64,000 nt of DNA from Biomphalaria glabrata (Eukaryota > Mollusca > Gastropoda > Planorbidae), in contig NC_074726.1 of the NCBI RefSeq assembly GCF_947242115.1, positions 6,193,951 through 6,257,950 of the forward strand, written 5' to 3'. Under the pieces are notes generated by a model. The model saw nothing but the letters and a program-made list of their open reading frames with translations. It was not told the origin of the DNA and did no database searches. Position numbers and translations under genes: made by a program. Shown piece after piece: positions 32,058-43,700 of this stretch (position 1 is its first letter; each line of letters begins with the position of its first letter).

Positions 32058-32192
32058 AAACAAACAACATTTAGCCCCGTGGTTCTCTATCTCTTCTATA
32101 CAAATTACGTAACCCATAAAGGCTGTCACGTGATAAATTCCCCCCCCCCAATTTGTTTTATCAATATTATCACGTGGCTAAATGTTGTTTGC
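32058..32192. mobile_element. MITE with CACGTG-containing inverted ends, second copy
   Basis: AAACAAACAACATTTAGCCC on the left and TATCACGTGGCTAAATGTTG on the right; TCACGTGATAAA sits centrally, followed by a poly-C tract. Same family as 19749-19902. Confidence 0.75.
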
Positions 32193-32280
32193 CACTATAC
32201 TTGTTGGCAAATTATAGCTAGAACTTACTAGTAGTAGTGTTTTTTTTTAATTCAGCACATCTTCTGATACACTGTCAGTG

Positions 32281-32434
32281 TTTCTGTTCAATTGAAGTTA
32301 GATTATTTGTTTCATTTAATTCAGCCTAACCTTAGACTGCCATAGATGTCAGTTCAACTGTTTCTGTTCAATTGAAGTTAGATTATTTGTTTCATTTAAT
32401 TCAGCCTAACCTTAGACTGCCATAGATGTCAGTT
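32281..32434. repeat. 80-bp tandem duplication, two copies
   Basis: TTTCTGTTCAATTGAAGTTA through CATAGATGTCAGTT occurs at 32281-32354 and again at 32361-32434 with no differences seen, so the duplication is recent. Confidence 0.95.
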
Positions 32435-32774
32435 GTTCAACACGTTCAACCCTTGAGTTTAGAAAGTCTCAAGAACATTGTTAGTAACATTAGCACAAAA
32501 AATATTTAGAGCATTATCAATAAGGTTAGTGAAAACTAGAAAGCAAGAAATTCAAACATTAAGAAAACAAAATGTTGAAATATTTGGCTAAATTTATTTA
32601 TATTAAAAAAAAAAAAGTATTGTACATCACTTAAGTAGAATATTAGAAAACCACTTTTCGAACTGCTACACAAGAAATGGTTAACTTTTTAAACAATGAC
32701 CTTCCTTAGTATATTTAATTGACCTAACTCCAATAACCTAATTAATTAACGAAGACAAAATATAACCCCACACA

Positions 32775-34752
32775 CAATTGTAGGCCAGTTGTTTTATTGT
32801 CACTTCTTCCATACAATGACAAAATATATATAGATATATATATATATATGATTTTAAAAGTCATCTGGCAGAAGATAAGTTGTTTGTTTAGAATTGTCTC
32901 CATAAGATGGGCAAAACTACTGTATCATTAGCAGGACAGAACATGATCAGTATTGACAGCATAAAGTAAACTGTCTGAGGAATATCCAAGTGTTGTCAAC
33001 AAAGCAAGCAGGCAGTCAAAATTAAGATTGAGCAATTATTTCTTGGTTGTTTTTCTCTAGCCAACTTGCAGAAAACAAAACAAAAAAAAATAATCAAAAG
33101 TATTTTTTTCTAACTATTAGGATCAGTAGACTCACAAATGTTAAGCTCCAGTTTGTTTTATTTAAATGCTCTTTTATATTTATGAATAACAATTACACTT
33201 GACCAGTTGAGTTAGAACAATTTAAGACATTTCAATTCAAAGCTGATTAGTATTTGTAGACTGCACAAAATTTTGTTTTAAACCCAAATAAAAAAAAAAA
33301 GAAACATATTGACAGAGATGTGTTCATTTAAAATCTAGTTCACTATTCTTTTTCAGTAGAACAGGAACTGAAATGGACTTTGAAGAATAAAAAAAATGTC
33401 TTCAATCCATGGAATACAAATTCATTCATTAGCACAAGCAATTCAATCATCACATTCAAACCAAATTTCAAACTTCCTTATGTCAGCAACTGAAAGGTCT
33501 CACCAAGATGTGAGCAGTAGAGTGTCATCAGTTCACTTATGATTGTGTGTATACAATTATTAGCAAGCCTCCAATCACAAAAGGTAATACTTAAATCCAA
33601 TGTTTACCAGCTGAGTTTTTGTTTTGACTACAGCAGAGCAAAGGCTAACTAAACTGCTGCTTATTACATTTATTATGCTTACACCAATGAAACAAAAACC
33701 TTACTGGTACAGCATTTTCCCTGATATATAGATATTACTAAAGGACTAAAACCATTACAGTTTAAAGTTTCTTGTCATAGGGGAAAATGTATTAATTTTT
33801 CATGTAAATAGTAAGAAAAGTTCTAAAACATGCATGAAAAACATTTCATACGCAAATACTTAATCCATAATTTTTTAACATTCTACTAAGAAAAACCCTT
33901 ATGTTGTATACATGTATGTACATGTATTCTAGGGACATTTTGTAATAATGCCTAAACTTCAAATTACACAAGATAGTCTTTAAATATTGTGAATTCTTTA
34001 AGTACAATATATATATAACAATGATTGTTTCAACTTTTAAAAGTACAATTTCAATTAAAATCATTATAAATTTTGAATGCTGTGAATCAAAGTTGTTACT
34101 GAAAAGACACTATTCAATAATTTGACAGAAAATAATAATCACTGATAAACTTCTTTCAAGAGATGATGTAAATGCTACATAGCCATGAATTGCATAATTG
34201 AAATAAAAGTAAGACAACCACAGAATTTACAGCTTGGGTTTTGTTATGAATAAAAAGAAAATGTATCTATGTTCATTTCTAGGCAGAGACAATAGGTCAC
34301 AGAAACCTAATTAATTTAGAATTACACAAATCAAAGTTCTGTCATTTCCTGAATGACAAAACAGGCAATGAACTTGAGAAAAGTAAAAAGCCGCTTTGAT
34401 TTGTACTATAGAAGTATCCTATATCTCAAAACTATAGATCCAATGTAAGTCCTAGAAAATATATGATGTGAGTTCTTGGCTGCTTCTTTTCTCACGGTGT
34501 CATAATTCATTCACTCTGCTGGCAAAAGTATCAAGTAGCTTTGAATTAATTTGGGTGTTTTCAAGTAGCAGTCAAATCAGTCAATAGTTGGGGCAATTCC
34601 ACTGACCAGCCGATGAGAGGAATAGAGGTGGACCATGTAGGGCATTAGCTGGGGGCGGGGAAGTGTCATAGATGCCGTCAGTCACCGTGTTGCCAAGGCT
34701 GTTGCAGTCGGGAAGTTGTCCTGTCTTAGTCTGAAAATCCTTCATTTGGGCA
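32775..34752 (-). other. KPNB1: Probable KPNB1 3' UTR
   Basis: The last exon begins at 34753 after TTTTTCAG. Below it lies about 2 kb of AU-rich DNA free of the repeats that fill other intervals, down to an AATAAA at 32793-32798. The extent is inferred from that signal only. An open frame of 57 codons at its start is discussed in the findings. Confidence 0.45.
32793..32798 (-). promoter_or_regulatory. Candidate poly(A) signal of KPNB1
   Basis: AATAAA on the minus strand at the end of the repeat-free stretch downstream of the last exon. Nearer signals cannot be excluded. Confidence 0.35.
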
Positions 34753-37700
34753 TCTGAAAAAGAGAAAAAAAAAATTTAATAGGCATATACACATCAATTT
34801 TCATCTTGAAAAGTTTTTTAATAAAAAAAAAATAAAACATCAGAAAACAACCAATCAGTCAGAATTTCAGACTGGGGCGGCATTGATTCATCATAAATTA
34901 AACTGGCATAGAAAAAAAAAGTTGCAAGTGAAAAAGAAAATTTTAATTACCAGTATATCAATTTAAACTGTTTAATTAAGAATATTATTCATTACCTACT
35001 ATGGGGAAGTTGGGATATTACACAACAAAAAAACAAAACATGTCCGTCTCTCCCCCCCCCCCCCCCCCAAATAACAAATCGTAACAAAAAAATCGAATGA
35101 ACCTTACAATGCAAGCAAACTAGTATTTTGTATGATATGAAAATGCTTTGCTGTTTAAATAATTAGAATAGTGATGCAAATAAACCAATGAATACTTATA
35201 ATGTATTATAAAAAATATTTTTTTATCACATCACATTATCCTGGACTCTATGTAACTGAAAGGGGACATATTTATACAACAAATCCTACCAATCCTTTTA
35301 TTCCATAAAAAAAAATATTTTTGTGGATAACTTAAATGACGTTAACGTCAAATATGTGTTGTTTGATAAGATCACCCCCCCCCCCCTGAGTTCAATGACT
35401 ACTCTCCCCAACTCAATGGCACTGTTCTGATTAAAGTAGGTCTGTAGAAAACAGCATTTCATTGGCCCAGACATGTCTACCCCAAAGACCCAGAATGTGG
35501 AACACTCAGGTTGAAAATGTGGAATTTTGGGCCCCAATGTGGAATATACACACGTTTATGTTTGTCAACCATACTGTACGCAATAAATAAAACTTCAATT
35601 ATATTACTTTAATAACAATACTAGTTCGCTTCTTATACATTAGATGTAAATAGTATAATTAAAAGTAAGAAAACCTTTAATTCATAATTATGTGCTTTGT
35701 TTGAAATCAATAGTTCTAACTCCTATACTATATGATGAATCTATTTTTATAATCTGCGCGAATGACCGGAAGTGTGTTGGTTGTCAGAGAGTCCAGTTTG
35801 TGTGATATGCCGTAATGATTATTAAACGTTTCTGTGTTTGATCGAGTGTTACTTGTTTATTTGTAAATACAGCTGAACCAGGGACACCTAGACGTATCGA
35901 GACCTAAGGTAGTTTGTATCGAGTTATAAGTAAAAGAACACAGATTACAATAATTATATTATAGATCTACATATTTATTTTAATAATTTAATTTTAATAA
36001 TGTTGTATTACATAATAATTACACTGCATAAGCTTTAATGTACACATGCACACGAAATGCATGCAAGTCACTATTGTTTGTACAAATAGATGAGAGGAGA
36101 AAGTTTTTGCAGATGCTTTATATCTGGGTCCAGGTAGTCTTGAGCATTCTATAATAGATAACTGCTTTACTGTTATTGTAACAACTCTCTCAAACAACTA
36201 TAAAGAGTTAATGTGTTTGAAAATCAAAACATGTTTGAATTTTGGAAATACTTCAAAAGTATGAGCCACACTTCTGTTTGTTTCACTGATTATTAAATTT
36301 TATACAGGAGAAACTGTTTATTAAACTTTGTACATAATGTCCACCAAAAAAATGTTTGAAATAGAGAGAAAGCTGCTGGATCTCTGCTGAGTTCTTAAGC
36401 AAAACAAGCCAGAACAACCAGATGAGGAGCAATGCTAAGAGGAAGAGAATGTTTAGCAATAAAATTGCATATTGAGGCTTCCTTATGTGACTTTTTCATG
36501 CAGATACAAGTTGTTTACAAGAAGTGGATCTCTACAACACTGGGTTTTTAAAGCATTAGTAATGATTATTTATTAGTTAGATATATAGAAAAAACTTATG
36601 AACTCATTTAAACTCATGAAGTCGGCATGCAGGGTTCAAAATAGAAAAATCTAGATCTAGAGGACATCGTATCAACAGAGTAAAAATTAATAGCGCATAG
36701 CGGCCGGGCATAATGATACTCTCAACTCTGATACTTTTCTTAACTTTTCAAAAGCTGGCAAGCAGCCATTGAAGTCTAGATGCTCTAAATCTAGATAATC
36801 AATTCAAATTAAAGAAACTAGCTGAAACTGGATATCTTATCTAGACTGATTCAAACCTCTCTAGACACTCTAGCCTAGAGCTAGACAATACGATAACACA
36901 AGATTTAAAAAAAAAATAGAACTTTAACTGTGTCTAAAGACTGGATGTGCACATGATAAATTACTTGTAAAAAAAAACAAACAAGTAATACAGTTACTAG
37001 TAAACTGCCTCAGAAAGACTAATCGTAAGCACAGTAAGTATTCACCAAATTACTAATTTCATCATAGGCAGTTTTAAAATGGAAAAATTAAAGTGACACA
37101 CTAACCATGATGAAGCAGCATTTTTAAGTTTCCTGATTTCCTTGGTGGCCCATGTGGCAAGAGTTTTAGCCTTTTGAACTTTGCTGCGCCTTCCTTGGGT
37201 TAGTAAATTGGTTATACTTTCTCTATCCACCATTGGTAGCATGCTGCTTCCAAATGCAGAACATAGGTCACTATTAAAAAAAATAAATTATAAGCTTTTT
37301 AAAAAAATTAATGAATACAGATATGAATCAATATAAACTGAGTTCATACTACTTAAGTAAAAACATTTTAGACACTTCAACTATGCACGCACATTTTTAT
37401 TAAAGAAATCAATAAACTAAATGATAAAAGAATATGTTACATGAATAGACTAATCATTTTTTTAAATTATCCCATACTATATTAAGAGGCCCTAACAAGA
37501 CTCTGAACCCAAAACCTTTCTATAGAACAAAAACTATACGGAGAACTGCCTGATCTGGAAACCACTGCGCGGTTAATCTCAGATATAGGATTACTGATCT
37601 GAACCCTCCGACAAGTAATAAAAGAACGAAGAAGAAGGTATCAGTAGCATGTTGGAATGTATTTTTATAACTTTTTGAAAATTACTTTTATTTTTATCAA

Positions 37701-40700
37701 TTGAATATGATTTTGATAGGAATATTAATGTTTAAGCTGTAGAATAAAGAAATAATGATTCTGGTAATTGATTGTGAGCCACTTGAGACTGACAGTAGGA
37801 AAACAAAATCAATGCTAGATCTAGTATTGATTATGTTAGATCTAGTTGAATTGGAGATTGGAATGCAACTAAATTTGATGTGATATTTAAATGTTATTGA
37901 GCTGTGTAGACCTATTTATGACTTGAAACATGATGCTAATCCCTTTTGTATATGCCTTTTATTAGGTTTTTTTTACTGTGAATTTAGTCTAAAAATTGAT
38001 TTAAAAAAATATATAAAATGATAATTGATATGGATTTACATCCCTTTTCTTAGGAATGGGTAGATGGTTTATGATAATTGACAACTGTTATTGGCTAAAT
38101 TCTCGTCCTTTTTAAACATTTTTTTAAATAGGGGTAACACAAAATAATAAGCTCAAGAAATCCATTTTAAATGTTTTATTTATGTTTTGAGAAAATATTA
38201 ATATAAAAGAATTTTATTTCTATTTAGATCTAGATCATAAAATATTTCATAGGTCTGATCACAGTGGGTGATTTTTCATGTTTGACTTCATAATCTAAAA
38301 TTATGATCACTTTAGATCTTATAAACATTAATTTCATTTATATAAAAAGGACTTGCCTCTTCCTTAAAATCTTAACCGAAATATAACATTTTCTGATAAC
38401 AAAAAAAATAATTTATTGAAGTTTAATCATAACATGGTAGTGGCATGACGAATGGGATGAGTAAATAATTCCATCAGAATGTGGAAAATAATTACAGAGA
38501 GAACAAGTTAATAAAAATATACTAAATGACTAAATCAAGTAGATGTGTTGTATAGGTCTAAAAATCTAATCTATTTAGTGTGAGGACCCCCCCCCCCAAA
38601 GTTTGAAATTATTTTGTTAGAAATCACAATGCTGACTATATAAAAGAACATAAAAATCCTACCCAATTAGGCCACAGCAAGCCGCCACATTACTTTCACT
38701 TTTATCATCATCTACAGCAATATGCTCAACGAAAGACACAATATGGTTCACATGAGGTTGGATCAGTACAACATCAGCTAAAAAAAAAAAAAAATAAAAA
38801 AAAAATAATGATTGCAAGTTTGTAAATGACATTATGTTTGGCGAATTACACTCAACTATGCTCTAAAAAATCAGAAACAAACCAATCAGTCATATTTCAA
38901 TCAGACTGGGGCGGTATAACATTCATCATGCTGTGTACTATAAGACTTTCTAAATCTTCAATTTTGGAAAAGTGTTGTAATTGTGTAAATATTTTTTCTT
39001 TTAAACCACACTACATATAAAATCTAAGTTTTATGACAATAGTATGAGCATCAATTAAAGTCAAGCATTGTTTTGTGTTCTTGTAGGGCTAAGTGAATAA
39101 TAACTACAACTTGCCATTTGGTGAATCTGCATCTCCTTTCAGTCCCTGTACAATACCAGTATAAGCTTCAAGGCAGCCTTCTCTCAACTCATTCAGATAG
39201 TCAATCATATCATAATCAGTCTGAAAAAAAAAAAAAACACCTAAAGAATTAACATTTTAAAAAAGAAAAACAAAAAAAAATATGGGGAACAGATTAAATT
39301 AAAAGCCTCAGCAAGACTAATCAGAAACTCACATAATTTAGTTTTTAGAAATTGTCATCAATGGCATAAAGAAAAAAATGATAATCAAACTACAACTAAT
39401 CCATTACCTTGTCCACCTGAGCTTGAGAAGCTTGCTGTAAAGTTGTCATGACCACATCTAAATACATCTTGAAATTAGGTCCTATAGCAAGTGCAATATC
39501 ACCAAACACAGACAAAATTTGAGGTTTCACAGATCTATGGACGCCTTCATTCTGTTTCATTAAAAAAAAATTGTTTTAGTTTATACAATCCTAATGGGAA
39601 ATAATTGGTAAAATGCTGCTAGAGAATAATAAGTCAGATCAATCCAATCAGTCATAATTATATCAGACTGGGGCGGCATAAATATCATCATCTATTTTCA
39701 CAGAAATAGTTAAATTTGTTCCATAAAAATCTACCAAAGAACCAGTATTATGAAATCAATGAACTAATACAGATACACATGTTGGCATGTAATCTTATCA
39801 GGGTCTTAATCCCTGACAATGCTGTCCTAAGCTATATTCAATCATTCACTCAATATTTGAAAGATAATTTTGAAAAATAATGTGATTAATTGAAATTTAA
39901 AAAAATACCATTAAGTACATGTTTAATATTTCCAAATGAAGTGCTGCTTGTTTTTCTCAACAATACTAAAACAACTAGAACCTAAATGTCACAATTTCCA
40001 TGATTTAAAAGTCAAACTGCATTAATTCAGAACAATATTTACCCCTAAATTCTCCAATAGCATCATCATGAGTTCATCACAATGTGGTAATATATTGGTA
40101 CCCAAAGCTCTGCAAAGATCACCAACAATGCCAACAGCTGCTAAACAAACCTGTTTAAATATCAACATTAGATTTAGAACTTTCATTACGTAATGAAAAA
40201 ATTAATCCAAAAATAGTAGTGTAAAAATTTCCATCACCGTTCATTTATCAAAAACATCTAAATATTTAACAATATGATGGCACATTATACTAAAAATCTT
40301 TATAAGATAAGGTCAAACCTAATTAACCTATAAAGTTACGGGACTAAATTTCAATCAATGTTCAAATTTGAAGGTTATTTACAATTTTTAAGAGCTTGTA
40401 ACTTTCACTAGCTCCTGTAATTAGATGACAAAATGTGTTTCACGAATTTTCAACATTTTAAAATGTTTGTTTATGCTGGAAAGCATTTGTGTGTGTGTGT
40501 GTTCAAATTTTCATTTGTAGTCTCAGAATTAAACCAATCAGTCATAAGAAAAGTCAGACTGGGGCGGTAATAATATTCATCATAGATCAAGCATTTTAAT
40601 GTTTAAGTTGCAATATGTAAGGACCTACCTGATACTCTGCATAATTTTTCAATCCCAAAAGAAGATATGGCTTGAATGCATCCATATACATTTGGAACTT

Positions 40701-43700
40701 ATCTCCTAGAACTGAAAAAAGCAAACAATTGTCTCTTTAACCAAATACTTTATATACATTATTTACATTAAATCATTTATAGACGATGAGGTTTAACACA
40801 CACAGAAAAAAAAAAAACACACACAACAAACAAATCTTACCTTCAATTAGTGTTGACATTGCAAGCAGAGCATCCTCTTGTACTCCACCAGCTTTACCAC
40901 TAGTAGATTGAAACATTCTTAAAAGAGCAGTCATTATTTGGTCAGAAATCTTTGGAGCATCCTCAGGAGTAACTTTTCTTAATACACTCTGAAAAAAAAA
41001 CAAAAAAAAAAACAACCATGCATTTAGTTTATGCTTTTAGTTTGTTTTCTCTCAGATTACTGTACTAATATATGAAAATATGAACCTGTGTCTATACCTG
41101 TAAGGTTGCACATAAAAGTGACTGCAAGTCATTATACTGCACTCTATCATTGGTTGACTGAATAGCACCCTGGAAATAAGAGAATAATAATTTAAAAAAT
41201 CATTTCAATTAAGTTCATTGGTACCATTAACAAATTTTTTAGGGGGTAATTCTCAGAATCATACCAATCAGTCATTGTAAATCAGACTGGGGCGGTGGAA
41301 AATCATCACAGAAAAGGAGATGAACTACAAAATAAACATTTCTTCTTCATTGTAAATTTTCTAGTCAGAATATCAATGAATATGAACAGTTCAGAGTAAA
41401 GTTTGACCTTTTATGGCAGTCCCAACATGAAAATACTGAATTTGCCAGGTTAATTACCCAATGCCCATTAGCTGTGTGGAAACAATACCATTTCACTATG
41501 AAAGATTTTTTTACAAGATATTTTGAGCCTAAAATCTGAAGTTCCTATATTAACAAGACAAAAAGCACCTCTGATGAATGGCATCATTGAAATGTGTTTA
41601 AGGCAATAAATGTGCCTAATCATTTTCAAGCTTGCTCTCGTCCTTCTAAAGAATATAAAAAAGGGGTTTGAATCTGAATCCTGGTGACGACAGGGCTTTT
41701 GAATTTTTGGGACAACTGCCTGTCCAAACATTTGTTGAGAAAGTAAAGATGTTAGTTAAAGGAATGTCTATAATTACAATGTGATATATGAAACATTTTA
41801 AAAAGATAGCATTATGCCAGACTAAAGTCTCAGAATAAAACCGATCAGTCATTTAAAATTCAGACTGGGGCGGCAATATTTTCATCACAGAAATTAAAAG
41901 TTATTTGAGCTATATTAACAGAAGTAATGAGAGAGTGACTTTATAAAACTGATAATCATTTCAAATACTTATTCTATCCATAATAGTATATATTCAATTT
42001 TAAAAGAGCTGTCTTTTAAATTGCTTTAACAAGTACATGTATTTTTATAATGATATTTGACAAGCAGACGACTAATGCTTATACAATTATGTAACTTTAT
42101 TACATTGACGTTTTAATTTTTTACATATTTTTATTGAAAGCTAGAATAATGTTTTTGTTTGAATTTTTTACATATTTTAATTGAAAGCTAGAATAATGTT
42201 TTTGTTTGATGTGTTATTTAAAAGGAAATAATCTGTAAATTTTTATTTTATAAGATGACACATTTTGGTGAGCATTTATATTTCATCTCAATCTTTTATT
42301 TCTAAACTTAACTGAAATAGTTGGAAACAAGCATTTAAAAAAAAAAAATAGTAGGCACTTCACTGTACAAGAATCAAGCTTTAAATTAATTAATTAAAAA
42401 AATATCTATTTTCTACATAAATAGAAGTATCTCTATTCTCAGAATAAAACCAATCAGTCAATTTAAAAACTCAGACTGGGGCGGCAATATATTCATCACA
42501 GAAAACAGAAACAATATCTTAAATTACACAATTACTAGTATTTTATAATATTTGTTTGTGTAAAAGTGGCTATTAGCTAGCACTAGCTTTTTATGGAAAA
42601 TTAAGAGAATAGGTTGTTTTTTTGTTAACCAAAAGAAAAAAAAATATATTTTTAACTTCAATTTTAAAAAAATCTTGTTACCTCCATAGAAAGGACCCTT
42701 TCTAGTCTTTCTAAAATTATCATTGTTGTTTTTTGCACGATCAAATAACAGTTCTGTAAGTAAAAAAAAATTATTTCAACAAACAGTTCACAAGCAATAT
42801 AAAGCTAAAAAAAAATTTAAAAAATGGCAAAACCAACTAGGGTCAATAATATTGGTGTCAGAGTGGTAAGGCCCTTGGATCTTTAGTTGAGCGATCTCAG
42901 GTTTGAATCTCTGTGAAACATGAGATTTTAATAGGTATTGACAGTAGTTAGGAAAAGTAAATGTACCATATGATACTCTCATTAACTAAAACCCATAGAA
43001 ACAGATGACCAATGTATTGTCTGGAAAGTGTACTTTACTTTTTTTCCACTACACATTTACAATACTATTAAGTTATCGTTTACTAGTATTGTATTGTAGT
43101 CATAACAGAAGTGATCTAGGCAAATTACTATAAGATGAAAGTAGGCATCCTTTGCATATCAGCTGCACTTACACATCAACTCCCAACTAAATTAGGTAAC
43201 TGTAGGTAGCTTTTTTTTTTTTTGCACAATGGTGATAGTGAAATTGGAGATTTCAATATAGCACTTTAAGTTTTTAGGATCTGATTTAACATTTTGGACA
43301 ACAGTGCAGTGATAAACTAAGTGGCAGCATTAATAGCGAAAGTTAATGAAAATGACATTTGTAACTCAATCACTCAATGATTGACACACTTCTCTTAAGA
43401 ATAATTAATAGCTTAGATACTAGCATTTTAAACTTAGTAAATCAATTTCAAACGGTTCCACGACAATTCGTTCACGCGACTATTTGTTCAGCAGACATTT
43501 CGTTCACGCGACATATCGCTCACAGACAACTTGTTCACCGACAGTTGGTTCACGACAAATCGTTCACGCGACTATTCGTTCACGGCACGGACAAATTGTT
43601 CACAGACAAATCGTTCACTGGATAGTAACATATTGTTAATTTTATATATTCTCGTCGCGTGTTTTAATTTATTTACATTAAAACTTTTGTAGCTATTATT

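Noticed and set aside
34581-34753. 57-codon frame in KPNB1 exon 24 as the normal C-terminus
   Set aside because: The phase from exon 23 gives TGA at the junction and a protein of the expected family length, so it is kept only as a possible alternative end.
37042-37105. Read-through of KPNB1 exon 23 into SSWLVCHF
   Set aside because: A good donor ATG|GTTAGT precedes it, and known importin-beta proteins end close to the KLKN motif.
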